Source of the DNA: Betaproteobacteria bacterium
Lineage (GTDB): Bacteria > Pseudomonadota > Gammaproteobacteria > Burkholderiales > Usitatibacteraceae
DNA length: 51,624 nt
Direction: 5' to 3'
Assembly (NCBI GenBank): GCA_016791265.1
Contig: JAEUMY010000016.1
Coordinates: forward strand, 1-51,624
The notes under the pieces were generated by a model that did not search any database, was not told the DNA's origin, and saw nothing but the letters and a program-made list of their open reading frames with translations. Of the stretch, positions 15,849 through 25,094 are shown piece after piece. Both the position numbers and the translations under genes were made by a program. The number at the start of each line of letters is the position of its first letter. The first letter of the stretch is position 1.

Positions 15849-17015
15849 TCAACCCATGGCGCGGCGAATGATGGCATGTTTCAGCTCGTTTCGACGGTTG
15901 AGCCAGGCCATGCCGGCATTGCGGAGCGCGGGCAACGGCCGGGCGTTGGCTTCAAAGAGCGCCTTCAACCTGTCGGTCAGCACCGCCATCGCGGCCACAT
16001 CTTCGCGCCGCGCACGCTCATGGCGACGGAGCAGCGTCAACGCACCCACGCGCTGCAGCGGGCCGCGCGCGGACAAGGTATCGCGTAAGACCGCCACGTC
16101 GCCGAAGCCCAGATTCACACCCTGCCCGGCCAAGGGATGAATCGCATGCGCGGCATCGCCGAGCAGCACGAGACCCTGAGCCACGCTGATGGGCGCCAGC
16201 GTCTGACGGAGCGGAAAGGCCGCCACCTTGGACAGCAACGAAAATGCCCCCAAGGCCCGCCCACCGGCCGCCGCGACTTCGGCGGCGAGTCCCTCGGCGC
16301 TCAGCGCCAGCAAGCGCTGGCCCTCCGCCTCGGACACGGACCAGACGATGGAAATCGTGCGGCCGGGAAGCGGCAACCACGCCAGCACCGAGTCGCCCTT
16401 GAACCACTGGCGCGCGATGCCCTGGTGCGAATATTCGCAAGTGAAGTTGGCGACCAACCCGAGCGAGTCATACGCCTTGTGGGTCACCGGCAGCCCCGCC
16501 GCCGTGCGCAGCCACGATTGCGCGCCATCCGCGCCGATCATCAGCGACTGCCGCAACACGCTGCCGTCCTGAAGTTTGAGCGCGCTCTCTGCGCCGTCGG
16601 CCGCGGCGTCCCAGCCGGCCGCCTTCACGCCGTGGCGGACCGCGATGCCCGCGCGTTCCACCGCCAGCGTGAGTGCGGCCACCAGCTCGCCGTGTTCGGC
16701 GATCCACGCCAGCGGCTGCCGCGCGTCGAGCATCAGCTCGCCAGGCGCCGCATCACCGAAGACGTGCATGGCCGCGACCGGGGCCATGCGTTCCTTCCGC
16801 ATGTGCCGCCACGCGCCGAGTGACTCCAGCAACGCCCGGCTGGCGGGCGACAACGCATAGACACGCGGATCGAGCGCATCGTCGGCGCTTGGCTCGGGCT
16901 TCGCGGGACCGGACTCCAGCACGCGAATATTCGCAATGGGATGCAGCGCCAGCGCGGCTGCCAGCCCGACCGGCCCGCCACCCAGGATGGTGATGTCGGG
17001 GCGTTCAGCGGCCAT
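15849..17015 (-). CDS. UbiH/UbiF/VisC-family FAD monooxygenase (ubiquinone hydroxylase)
   Basis: A flavin hydroxylase of the ubiquinone ring. Motifs in order: N-terminal FAD site ILGGGPVGLAAALAL, the IGADGAQSWLR segment, and C-terminal GDAAHAIHPLAGQGVNLGF. It overlaps the upstream ubiH gene by 11 bp, as UbiI/VisC follows UbiH in E. coli. With Coq7 present for C6, this is more likely the C5 (UbiI-type) or a broad-range enzyme; ring position cannot be read from sequence. Two exact palindrome copies lie in it, read as ANIR (16923) and EYS (16427). Confidence 0.9.
   Translation of the reverse strand: MAAERPDITILGGGPVGLAAALALHPIANIRVLESGPAKPEPSADDALDPRVYALSPASRALLESLGAWRHMRKERMAPVAAMHVFGDAAPGELMLDARQPLAWIAEHGELVAALTLAVERAGIAVRHGVKAAGWDAAADGAESALKLQDGSVLRQSLMIGADGAQSWLRTAAGLPVTHKAYDSLGLVANFTCEYSHQGIARQWFKGDSVLAWLPLPGRTISIVWSVSEAEGQRLLALSAEGLAAEVAAAGGRALGAFSLLSKVAAFPLRQTLAPISVAQGLVLLGDAAHAIHPLAGQGVNLGFGDVAVLRDTLSARGPLQRVGALTLLRRHERARREDVAAMAVLTDRLKALFEANARPLPALRNAGMAWLNRRNELKHAIIRRAMG
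16427..16438. repeat. GCGAATATTCGC palindrome, copy 4
   Basis: Exact copy in the second ubiquinone hydroxylase gene, read as EYS; flanks T/A. Confidence 0.9.
16923..16934. repeat. GCGAATATTCGC palindrome, copy 5
   Basis: Exact copy in the same gene as copy 4, 496 bp away, read as ANIR; flanks C/A. Confidence 0.9.
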
Positions 17016-18162
17016 AGACCATGCGTCGCGCCAGCGCGCGCCTCAGCGGCGGCAACACATCGAGCGCCGCCAACCCCAGGCCGCGCCCCACGGTCAGCAC
17101 CGGGTGATCGGTAGAGAACAGATCGACCAGCGAATCCGTGAAGCGCACGCCGAGCCGGGTGTCGGCCGCTCGCGCGGCGGCGAAGGCGGCGAGCACAGTC
17201 GCGGCGCCCACGTCCTCGCCCGCGCCGATGACGAGTCGCGCGAGATCGGCCGCATCGCGCAATCCCATGTTGAAACCCTGCCCCGCGACCGGATGCAAGG
17301 TCTGCGCGGCGGCGCCGACCACGGCGATGCGTTCAGCCACTCGGGGCGTCGCGACGCGAAGACGCAGCGGAAACGATGCGCGCTTGCCGACGCTGATGAA
17401 GCGCCCGGCGCGTTCGCCGAAGTGTCGGGTGAGGCGTTCGAGAAACGCGGAGGGTTCGAGCGCCAGCAATTGCGCCACGGCTTCCGGCGCGGTGGTCCAC
17501 ACCAACGAATAACGCCCCTCGCGGGCCGAGCCCTTTGGCAGCAACGCCGCCGGGCCGTCCGGTGTAAAGCGTTCCCAGGCCATGCCTTGATGTGGCTGGT
17601 CCAGCTCCACCTGGCCCACCAAGGCGGTCTGTCCATAGTCGCGCTCGGTGAGCGTTAAGCCAGGCACGCGGTTCAGGTTCGCCCCGCCATCGGCCAGCAC
17701 GAGGAGCCGCGCCTCCACACTGCCAGGCGTCTCGCCCAGCCTGTAGCCGGTGCGAATATTCGCATTGCCGACCGCGATGTCGTCCACCTTCGCGCCACGA
17801 CTGACCTCGATGCCCGCCGCCGCCAGCCGGTCATCCATGATGGCCTGCAGTGTCGAATAGGCGATCACGTAGCCCAGCGCGGGCACCTCGCATTCATCGG
17901 CCGACAGGACGCTGCGTCCAAACGCGCCCTTGTGCGAAACATGAATGTGGGTGATGGGCGTCGTCGCCGTCGCGTCCGGCCACGCATCGCAGCTTTCCAG
18001 AATCAAGCGCGAGCCGTGCGACAGCGCCAGCGTGCGGCCGTCGGTGGCGGCGCCTGCGCGCGCCTCAAGGAGTCGCACGGTTCGACCGCTATCCTTCAGC
18101 AACAAAGCCAGCGCGGCCCCCACCGGGCCGGCGCCGACAATGAGGATGTCAGTCGCGGTCAT
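17005..18162 (-). CDS. ubiH: 2-octaprenyl-6-methoxyphenol hydroxylase (UbiH)
   Basis: An FAD monooxygenase that hydroxylates C1 of the ubiquinone ring. It has ILIVGAGPVGAALALLL (FAD), VLADGGANLNRV, and the C-terminal AAAQTLHPVAGQGFNMGLRD, which is the UbiH form of the motif and separates it from its neighbour. It starts 4 bp after pepP and overlaps the next hydroxylase gene, giving the pepP-ubiH-visC-like order of E. coli. An exact palindrome copy at 17752 is read as ANIR. Confidence 0.94.
   Translation of the reverse strand: MTATDILIVGAGPVGAALALLLKDSGRTVRLLEARAGAATDGRTLALSHGSRLILESCDAWPDATATTPITHIHVSHKGAFGRSVLSADECEVPALGYVIAYSTLQAIMDDRLAAAGIEVSRGAKVDDIAVGNANIRTGYRLGETPGSVEARLLVLADGGANLNRVPGLTLTERDYGQTALVGQVELDQPHQGMAWERFTPDGPAALLPKGSAREGRYSLVWTTAPEAVAQLLALEPSAFLERLTRHFGERAGRFISVGKRASFPLRLRVATPRVAERIAVVGAAAQTLHPVAGQGFNMGLRDAADLARLVIGAGEDVGAATVLAAFAAARAADTRLGVRFTDSLVDLFSTDHPVLTVGRGLGLAALDVLPPLRRALARRMVYGR
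17752..17763. repeat. GCGAATATTCGC palindrome, copy 6
   Basis: Exact copy in ubiH, read as ANIR; flanks T/A. Confidence 0.9.
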
Positions 18163-18166
18163 CGCC

Positions 18167-19486
18167 TCAGCCGCGTCCCGTGGTGAGCGCCTCGATGTCC
18201 GTCACCGACTTGGGGCAATCCTTGGAGAGCACGTCGTGGCCCTTGGGCGTGACCAGCACATCGTCTTCGATGCGCACGCCGATGTTCCACAGCGCTTTGG
18301 GCACCTTGGGTCCCGGGCGGATGTAGCAGCCCGGCTCAACCGTCACCACCATGCCGGGGGCCAGCTTGACCCACTTGCCGCCCGATTTGTAGTCGCCAGC
18401 GTCATGCACGTCCAACCCCAGCCAGTGACCTGTGCGATGCATGTAGAACTGGCGGAACGCGCCCGACTCAATGACGCCGTCCACCGTGCCCTTGCACAAC
18501 TTGAGATCGATGAACCCGCGCGCCAGCACCTTGACGGCCACATCGTGAAAGTCGCCGAAACCGGCGCCCGGTTTCACCGCCTTGATGGCGGCAAGCTGGG
18601 AGGCCAGCACCAGCTCGTACACATCCTTCTGCGCTCCGGAGAACTTCGCACCGATTGGAAACGTGCGGGTGATGTCGCTCGCGTAGCTGTAGAGCTCGCA
18701 ACCGGCGTCTATGAGCAGCAGGTCTCCCGTCCGCATTTCAGCCTGGTTCTCGCGGTAGTGCAGCACGCACGCATTTGCGCCGGACGCGACGATGCTGCCG
18801 TACGCGGCGCCAGCGCCGTGACGCAGAAATTCATGCATCAGCTCGGCTTCGACTTCGTACTCGCGCTGCCCACCTTTGGCGAAGCGCATGGCACGCACGT
18901 GGGCGGCACTCGCGATCTCGCCAGCGCGACGCATGAGGGCCGTCTCGTGACCATCCTTGATGAGCCGCATCGCGGACAGCGTCGCCCGCACGTCGCGAAT
19001 TTCTTCGGGTGCAGTCACCCCCGAGCGGCTTTGCGCGCGCACCCCATTCAGCCAGCCGGTGACCCGCGCATCCCAGCCGCCGTCCGCGCCAACCGGCGTG
19101 TGAACGGTGGGCTCATCGGCCATCAGGGTGGGCAGGCGTTGATCCAGTTCACTGATCGGATACGCCTCGTCAAAGCGGAAACTCTCCTTCGCCATCGCCG
19201 GGCCAAACCGCCAGCCCTCCCAGATTTCGCGCTCCAGGTTCTTTTCGCGACAAAACAGGATGCTCTTGGGCTTCCTGCCCAGCTTCATCACCACCACCGC
19301 CTCCGGCTCGCGAAATCCGGTCAAGTAGTAGAAGTGGCTGTCCCAGCGGTAGTCGTAATGGGAGTCGGCGTTGCGCGTGACCTCGGGCGCGGTGGGCAGG
19401 ATGACGATGCCCGCCTTCAGTGCGCGGGCGAGCGCGGCGCGGCGCGCCGCATGAGGCTTCATGGCGATGGACAAATCCGGTTTCAT
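18167..19486 (-). CDS. pepP: Xaa-Pro aminopeptidase P
   Basis: A cytosolic di-manganese exopeptidase that removes N-terminal residues before proline. The 439-residue protein has an N-terminal creatinase-like domain and the C-terminal pita-bread fold. Metal ligands are seen in LLIDAGCELYSYASDITRTF (two Asp), HRTGHWLGLDVHD (His), VEPGCYI (Glu) and GVRIEDDVLV (Glu). First gene of pepP-ubiH-ubiF-like. The link of pepP to ubiquinone genes is conserved but unexplained. Confidence 0.96.
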   Translation of the reverse strand: MKPDLSIAMKPHAARRAALARALKAGIVILPTAPEVTRNADSHYDYRWDSHFYYLTGFREPEAVVVMKLGRKPKSILFCREKNLEREIWEGWRFGPAMAKESFRFDEAYPISELDQRLPTLMADEPTVHTPVGADGGWDARVTGWLNGVRAQSRSGVTAPEEIRDVRATLSAMRLIKDGHETALMRRAGEIASAAHVRAMRFAKGGQREYEVEAELMHEFLRHGAGAAYGSIVASGANACVLHYRENQAEMRTGDLLLIDAGCELYSYASDITRTFPIGAKFSGAQKDVYELVLASQLAAIKAVKPGAGFGDFHDVAVKVLARGFIDLKLCKGTVDGVIESGAFRQFYMHRTGHWLGLDVHDAGDYKSGGKWVKLAPGMVVTVEPGCYIRPGPKVPKALWNIGVRIEDDVLVTPKGHDVLSKDCPKSVTDIEALTTGRG

Positions 19487-19517
19487 GGCGAGGACTCCGG
19501 GAAAATTGAGTGCAATG

Positions 19518-20231
19518 TTATGCCTGTTGCCGGCGCGCGTCGGTCGCCCGCGCCCAGGCGCTGTTCAGCGCCGCGAGATCCTCCGGCGTGCCGACGTTGT
19601 CCCACCAGCCGCGATGATGCTCCGCCGTGACACGGCCGGCGCGGACATGCTCGAACGCCCACGGAAACAAGCGCCCCTGATGGCCCGCGGGAAAGCTTGC
19701 GAATATTCGCGGGTGAAAGACGGCGATGCCGCCGTAGTTCAGCCGCTCGCCTTCCATGACCGCCTTGCCGGCGGCGATGGCCATGTCGCCTCGCGGGTGA
19801 AACGGCGGATTGTCGGTGAGCACGACATGCCCGACCTCGTCCGGGTGGTTCGCGACGATGCGCGCCAGGCGCGCGTGCAAGCTTGCATACGGAAAGTCGG
19901 TGAAGACATCGCCGCTCGCCACCACGAACGGTTGATCGCCGAGCAGCGGAAGCGCCTTCACGATGCCGCCCACGGTTTCCAGCGCCTCGCCTTCGGCGGA
20001 GTAGCGAATATTCGCACCCAGCGCGCGGCCGGTGCCGAGCGCCGCCTCGATTTGATCACCCAGCCAGGCATGGTTGATGACAATGTCGGTGAAGCCCGCC
20101 GCGACCAGCCTCTCGATCTGCCACTCGATGAGCGACTTGCCGCCCACCCGCAACAGCGGCTTCGGCGTGGTGTCGGACAACGGCCGCATGCGCACGCCGC
20201 GCCCGGCCGCGAGGATCATCGCGGTGGTCAT
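19518..20231 (-). CDS. murU: N-acetylmuramate alpha-1-phosphate uridylyltransferase
   Basis: Converts MurNAc-1-phosphate and UTP to UDP-MurNAc, the last step of the fosfomycin-bypassing recycling route known from Pseudomonas. The 237-residue protein has the nucleotidyltransferase start MILAAGRGVRMRPLSDTTPK with the GxGxR loop and the PKPLL motif, then GDVFTD. The ATG shares its A with the TGA stop of amgK (TGATG), a strong sign of coupled translation. Two exact palindrome copies 305 bp apart are read as RIFA and ANIR. Confidence 0.93.
   Translation of the reverse strand: MTTAMILAAGRGVRMRPLSDTTPKPLLRVGGKSLIEWQIERLVAAGFTDIVINHAWLGDQIEAALGTGRALGANIRYSAEGEALETVGGIVKALPLLGDQPFVVASGDVFTDFPYASLHARLARIVANHPDEVGHVVLTDNPPFHPRGDMAIAAGKAVMEGERLNYGGIAVFHPRIFASFPAGHQGRLFPWAFEHVRAGRVTAEHHRGWWDNVGTPEDLAALNSAWARATDARRQQA
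19699..19710. repeat. GCGAATATTCGC palindrome, copy 7
   Basis: Exact copy in murU, read as RIFA; flanks T/G. Confidence 0.9.
20004..20015. repeat. GCGAATATTCGC palindrome, copy 8
   Basis: Exact copy in murU, read as ANIR; flanks A/A, one of only two copies with a non-pyrimidine left flank. Confidence 0.9.
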
Positions 20232-21256
20232 CAGAACGTGTATCCGACTTTGGCTTCGCGGGACTCCCACTGGTCCAGCAAATAGAGGAGCGGTGCCAGC
20301 GCGTCGTAGCGGCCGGCGACCGCGCGGATGTAGCCAATGAAACGCGGCGTGTCGGCCAGATACTGCGGCTTGCCGTCGCGGTAATTGATGCGCGCGAAAA
20401 TACCCGCGACCTTGAGATGGCGCTGCAGACCCATCCACTCCACGTCCTCGAAGAACGTCGCGAAGTCGACGGGCACCGGGAGCCCGGCCTGCTTCGCCTT
20501 TTCCCAGTAGCGAATGGTCCAGTCAAGCACGCGATCCTCTTCCCAACTGATGAAGGCGTCCTTGAACAGGCAGGCCACGTCGTAGGAGATGGGACCGTAC
20601 AACGCGTCCTGAAAATCCAGCACACCGGGCGGGGAGTCGGACACCATGAGGTTGCGCGGCATGTAGTCGCGATGCACGTACACGCTGGCCTGGGCGAGAT
20701 TGCGCCGCTTGATGAGTGCGAACTGACTTTGCAGCGTCTCATTCTGGGCGGGGGTGGGCGTGATGCCGAGATGCTTCGCGATGTACCAGTCGGGGAAGAG
20801 CTGGATCTCGCGGTCCAGCACGGCCTCGTCGTAGGCCGGGAGCTCGCCGGGCCGGCTGGCGAGTTGCCATTTCACCAGCGCATCCAACGCGGGCAGAAAC
20901 AGTGAATCCGCATTGGTCTCGTTCAGCGCTTGCAGATAGGTCTCGCGGCCCAGGTCCTCCAGCAGCAGGAATCCGCGCTCGAGGTCCATCGCGAATATTC
21001 GCGGGGCGTTGAGCCCCGCCTCGCGCATCATGGCCGCGATGCGGACGAACGGGCGGCAGTCCTCCTGGGGCGGCGGCGCATCCATGACGATGCGAGTGAC
21101 CCCGTCCGGCAGACCGCTTATGCGAAAATAGCGGCGGAAGCTGGCATCGGCGGCGGCGGGCGCGAGATCAAAAGCGGTTCGGCCCAGGGTCGATGTCAAC
21201 CACTCCAGCAGCGGCGCTTCGCGTGGATCACCGGGAAGAAATACGCGGGCGTTCAA
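20231..21256 (-). CDS. amgK: N-acetylmuramate/N-acetylglucosamine 1-kinase
   Basis: An aminoglycoside-phosphotransferase-fold kinase that makes MurNAc-1-phosphate for MurU. It has the catalytic loop VHRDYMPRNLMV (HxDxxxxN) and the metal motif VLDFQDALYGP. The start is uncertain: no ATG lies near the domain. TTG 21256 is chosen because a -10-like TAAAAT at 21316-21321 implies transcription begins near 21309. A GTG at 21349 would leave no promoter room before divergent lptD. An exact palindrome copy at 20991 is read as RIFA. Confidence 0.88.
   Translation of the reverse strand: MNARVFLPGDPREAPLLEWLTSTLGRTAFDLAPAAADASFRRYFRISGLPDGVTRIVMDAPPPQEDCRPFVRIAAMMREAGLNAPRIFAMDLERGFLLLEDLGRETYLQALNETNADSLFLPALDALVKWQLASRPGELPAYDEAVLDREIQLFPDWYIAKHLGITPTPAQNETLQSQFALIKRRNLAQASVYVHRDYMPRNLMVSDSPPGVLDFQDALYGPISYDVACLFKDAFISWEEDRVLDWTIRYWEKAKQAGLPVPVDFATFFEDVEWMGLQRHLKVAGIFARINYRDGKPQYLADTPRFIGYIRAVAGRYDALAPLLYLLDQWESREAKVGYTF
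20991..21002. repeat. GCGAATATTCGC palindrome, copy 9
   Basis: Exact copy in amgK, read as RIFA; flanks C/G. Confidence 0.9.
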
Positions 21257-21366
21257 CGGTCGGTGCGGCGCGCCACCAGATTTTCCGCGCCGGCTGTTCT
21301 GATTTTCATCCCGAAATTTTACCACCCGGCCCAGCCTCTCCGACCTCACTCATCCCGACCCTGAAC

Positions 21367-23670
21367 GTGCCGCGCCCGTCTCCCTGTCTCGCTTCGCCGC
21401 ATTCCCCCCATCCGCCCGCCGTGCGGCGTTCGCCGCTGTCGCTGGCGGTCGCCGCCGCGTTGATCGCCGTGATGGCCGCACCCGTCGAGTCAGGGGCCGC
21501 GGAAGGCGAGCAGTCGCCCGCCCTGAAACTCGTGACCGGCATCCGCGGCGCCGGCAAGAAGCCCGGCCCGCGCGTGATCACCGCTGGCCATGTCACCGGT
21601 GTGCTGGGGCAGACGGCCACCGCGACCGGCGGAGTGACGCTCTCGCAGGATGGCCTTCTGATCCAGGCCGACACCGTGACCTATGAAGAGCCCATCGACA
21701 AGGTCACCGCCATTGGCCGGGTGACCATGGATCGCGACGGCGACAAAGTCGAAGGTCGGCATCTGGAACTCAGGTTGAGCGATCAGATCGGCACGCTCGA
21801 CAAGCCCAGCTTCTACCTGCCGGTGAAGGACACCCGCAGGCAAGAAGCGTGGGCCAATGCCAGCCGCGTCCACATGGAAGGCGAGGACCGCGAGCGCTTC
21901 ACCGACGCCAGCTACTCCACCTGCAAGCCGGGCGACGAGGACTGGTTCATGCAGCTCTCCGAACTCTCGCTGGACCACGGCCGCAACGTCGGCAGCGGCA
22001 CGCATGCCCGGGTGTTGTTCAAAGGCGTGCCCATCCTGTACATGCCGTACATGACGTTTCCGCTCAACAACGACCGCAAGTCGGGCTTCTTGCCCCCGTC
22101 GTTCGGTTCCTCGTCGCAAAGCGGCCTGGAGTACGCGCAGCCGTACTACTGGAACATCGCACCCAATCGCGACGCCACCCTGACCCCGAAAATCTTCACG
22201 CGTCGCGGCATGCAGCTTGGCACCGAGGTGCGCTATCTCGAGCCAACGCTGCAAGGCCAATTTGACTCCGAATATCTGCCCAATGACCGCGAAGCCGATC
22301 AGAACCGCTACTTCGTCGGCTTGCGACATGTGCAGAATCTGACCGGCTGGCTGCCGTCGTTCGGCGGCGGCTGGACCGCCAGCATCAATGCCCAGAAAGT
22401 GTCGGACGACGACTACTTTCGCGATCTCTCGACTCGCATCGCCAACACGGCGCAGACCAACCTCCCTCGCGACGTGATGCTGAATTACGGCAACGCGCAC
22501 CTCGGTCTTGGGCTGCGCATGCTGTCCCACCAGACCTTGCAGGACCCGGCGGCGCCGGTGATCGTGCCCTATCGCCTCGCCCCGCAACTGAACTTCGCGG
22601 CGCAGCACGACTGGAACAACGGGCTGGAGGCGCGGGTGACGTCCGACTACAGCGACTTCCGCCATCCCACCCTGGTGAACGGACGGCGGTTCATCGTGAA
22701 CCCCTCGGTGAGCCTCCCCCTGACCAGGAGCTTCGGCTTCATCACGCCAAAGCTGGGCTACCACCACACGCGCTATCGCCTCAGCAGCAACCAGGATGGC
22801 TTCGCCGGCGGCACGCGCGGGCTGGCCATCGCCAGCATCGACAGCGGCCTCTTCATGGAGCGCGACTTCATGTTCGGCGATGTGCCGCTCAGGCAAACGC
22901 TGGAGCCCCGCCTGTATTACCTCTATGTGCCGTACAAGGATCAGAGCCGGCTGCCGAACTTCTCGACGGCGGAAAGCGATTTCAGCTTCGCCCAGATTTT
23001 CACGGAGAACATTTTCATCGGCGGCGACCGCGTGGCCGACGCCAATCAGGTGACGCTGGCCGCCACCTCGCGCTTCATCGACAAGGCCGACGGCGCCGAG
23101 CGCTTTCGCGTCTCCGTCGGGCAACGCTACTTCTTCAACACGCCGCGCGTCACACTGGGCACGGTGACCAACCCGTCGACCGACGCGATTCGCTCCAGCG
23201 ACTTGCTGGCGGGCCTCTCGGGCCAGGTGCTGCCATCGACCTGGATCGACACCAGCTTTCAGTACAGCACCAATCTGAGCCGGCTGGAGAAAAGCGCGCT
23301 GGCCGCCCGCTACAACCCGGAGCCGGGCAAGATTCTCAACGTGGCCTACCGTTACACCCGCGAAACGCTCCGCCAGGTCGACGTGTCGACCCAGTGGCCG
23401 GTGAAGCCGGGGCTGCGACTCCTCGCGCGGGTGAACCACAGCTTGAAGGACCGCCGTCTCCTGGAGGGGCTCTTGGGCCTTGAGTATAATCACGGCTGCT
23501 GGGAATTCCGCCTCGTCGCGCACCGCTTCACCACCGCGACCCAGCAGTATTCCAACTCCATCCAGTTCCAGCTGGAACTGAAGGGGCTCTCCCGCCTGGG
23601 CATCAATCCGCTGGAGACGCTCCGCCAGAACATTCCCGGCTACCGCCGTTCCGACGAGATGACGCCATGA
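21367..23670 (+). CDS. lptD: LPS-assembly protein LptD
   Basis: The outer-membrane beta-barrel that inserts lipopolysaccharide at the cell surface with LptE. It has a signal region (SLAVAAALIAVMAAPVES), an N-terminal OstA/LptA-like jellyroll (about 45-160: GHVTGVLGQTATATGGVTLS) and a large C-terminal barrel. A conserved Cys lies in YSTCKPGDEDW and another in the C-terminal GCWEFRLVAHR, the disulfide partners of the family. GTG 21367 is chosen because it gives a basic n-region and clears amgK. It overlaps surA by ATGA, a conserved pairing since SurA helps fold LptD. No palindrome copy in 2.3 kb. Confidence 0.95.
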   Translation: MPRPSPCLASPHSPHPPAVRRSPLSLAVAAALIAVMAAPVESGAAEGEQSPALKLVTGIRGAGKKPGPRVITAGHVTGVLGQTATATGGVTLSQDGLLIQADTVTYEEPIDKVTAIGRVTMDRDGDKVEGRHLELRLSDQIGTLDKPSFYLPVKDTRRQEAWANASRVHMEGEDRERFTDASYSTCKPGDEDWFMQLSELSLDHGRNVGSGTHARVLFKGVPILYMPYMTFPLNNDRKSGFLPPSFGSSSQSGLEYAQPYYWNIAPNRDATLTPKIFTRRGMQLGTEVRYLEPTLQGQFDSEYLPNDREADQNRYFVGLRHVQNLTGWLPSFGGGWTASINAQKVSDDDYFRDLSTRIANTAQTNLPRDVMLNYGNAHLGLGLRMLSHQTLQDPAAPVIVPYRLAPQLNFAAQHDWNNGLEARVTSDYSDFRHPTLVNGRRFIVNPSVSLPLTRSFGFITPKLGYHHTRYRLSSNQDGFAGGTRGLAIASIDSGLFMERDFMFGDVPLRQTLEPRLYYLYVPYKDQSRLPNFSTAESDFSFAQIFTENIFIGGDRVADANQVTLAATSRFIDKADGAERFRVSVGQRYFFNTPRVTLGTVTNPSTDAIRSSDLLAGLSGQVLPSTWIDTSFQYSTNLSRLEKSALAARYNPEPGKILNVAYRYTRETLRQVDVSTQWPVKPGLRLLARVNHSLKDRRLLEGLLGLEYNHGCWEFRLVAHRFTTATQQYSNSIQFQLELKGLSRLGINPLETLRQNIPGYRRSDEMTP

Positions 23671-25091
23671 GTCCAGTTTTCCGCTTCCGCACCGCCCCGC
23701 TGTCCGCCGCACTGGTCTTTTCTTTGACCACGTTGACCGCCTCCGCGCAATCGCCCATCGTGCCGGCCGCGCCGGGCGCACCGGTCATGCCCACGCCCGC
23801 CACGAGCAATCAGCCAGCCACGCGCCTCGACACCACGCTGTCGCGCACGCCGGCCAACTCGCGCATCATCCCGGTCGACCGCATCGTGGCCGTGGTGAAT
23901 GACGACGTCATCACCCAGAACGATCTCAACGAGCGACTCGCCGTGGTCATCGCCAATTTGCAGAAGCAAGGCACGCCGCTGCCGCCACAGGAGACGCTCA
24001 CCAAGCAATTGCTGGAGCGCATGATCAACGACATGGTGCAGATGCAGCTCGCCAAGGAAACAGGCATCAAGATCGACGATCAGACGCTGGACCGGACCAT
24101 CGCGGCCATCGCGCAGGAAAACAACCTCCAATTGCCCGCGTTCCGCGAACTTCTGGAAAAGGACGGCGTGCGCTGGCCGCGCTTTCGCGAAGACATCCGT
24201 CAGGAAATCATGACCAACAAGCTGCGCGAGCGCGATGTGGAAAGCAGCGTGGTGGTGACCGAGTCGGAAGTGGACAATCAGCTCGCCCTTGAAGCGCGAG
24301 AGCAGACGACCGACACCGAATTCCGTCTCGCCCACATTCTCGTGCTGGTCCCGGAGCAGGCCAACGCTGCGCAGATTGAAGCGCGGCGCAAACGCGCTCT
24401 GCAAGCGCTCGGCGAATTGAGGAAGGGTGCCGACTTCGCCCAGATTTCGGCCACCTATTCCGATGCGCCCGATGCGCTGCAAGGTGGCAACCTCGGCTGG
24501 CGGAGCGCGGCCCGCCTGCCGTCGATTTTCTCCGAGGCCATCGGCAACCTGGGCGTCGGTGAAATCTCCGACATCCTGAAAAGCCCCAACGGCTTTCACA
24601 TCGTGAAACTTCTGGAAAAGCGCGGCAAGAACGCGCAGAGCGGCGTCATCCAGACGCGCGCGCGCCACATCCTGCTGCGCACCAAGGACACGCTGACCGA
24701 CGACGAGGCCAAGGAACGCCTGTCACGACTGCGTGAGCGGATCACCTCCGGCGCCGACTTCGCCGAACTCGCCAAAGTGCATTCCGAGGACTCCAGCGCG
24801 CAGAAAGGCGGCGATCTCGGGTGGCTCTCGCCCGGCGACACGGTGCCGGAGTTCGAGCGCACGCTGAACGGACTCCGCGACGGCGAAGTGAGCCGCCCCA
24901 TCCAGACCCAGTTCGGCTGGCATCTGGTGCAGGTGCAGGAGCGGCGCAACGAGGCGATGAGCGATGATCGCCGGCGTGCCATGGCCCGCCAGACGCTGCG
25001 CCAGCGCAAGTCCGATGAGGCGTTCCAGGATTGGCTGCGCCAGCAGCGTGACCGCGCATTCGTCGAAATGCGCCTCGAAGATCGCGGATAA
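23667..25091 (+). CDS. surA: periplasmic chaperone and peptidyl-prolyl isomerase SurA
   Basis: Escorts outer-membrane proteins such as LptD and porins through the periplasm. It has a signal peptide (LVFSLTTLTASAQ), an N-terminal chaperone domain beginning VDRIVAVVNDDVITQNDL, and two parvulin domains (about 215-315 from FRLAHILVLV and 325-430 from RARHILLRTKD), each with the GGDLGW or GGNLGW motif. Length 474. Its ATG overlaps the lptD TGA. pdxA follows after 3 bp and rsmA after that, the E. coli order. Confidence 0.97.
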   Translation: MSPVFRFRTAPLSAALVFSLTTLTASAQSPIVPAAPGAPVMPTPATSNQPATRLDTTLSRTPANSRIIPVDRIVAVVNDDVITQNDLNERLAVVIANLQKQGTPLPPQETLTKQLLERMINDMVQMQLAKETGIKIDDQTLDRTIAAIAQENNLQLPAFRELLEKDGVRWPRFREDIRQEIMTNKLRERDVESSVVVTESEVDNQLALEAREQTTDTEFRLAHILVLVPEQANAAQIEARRKRALQALGELRKGADFAQISATYSDAPDALQGGNLGWRSAARLPSIFSEAIGNLGVGEISDILKSPNGFHIVKLLEKRGKNAQSGVIQTRARHILLRTKDTLTDDEAKERLSRLRERITSGADFAELAKVHSEDSSAQKGGDLGWLSPGDTVPEFERTLNGLRDGEVSRPIQTQFGWHLVQVQERRNEAMSDDRRRAMARQTLRQRKSDEAFQDWLRQQRDRAFVEMRLEDRG

Positions 25092-25094
25092 GCC

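Noticed and set aside
17945..19630. A 561-codon open frame on the plus strand opposite pepP and ubiH
   Set aside because: Shadow of two clear genes; rich in His, Arg and Ala as typical for antisense frames, with no domain.
21490..23781. A 763-codon open frame on the minus strand opposite lptD and the start of surA
   Set aside because: It is the complement of well-recognised lptD; its composition is that of an antisense shadow in GC-rich DNA and no family is recognisable.
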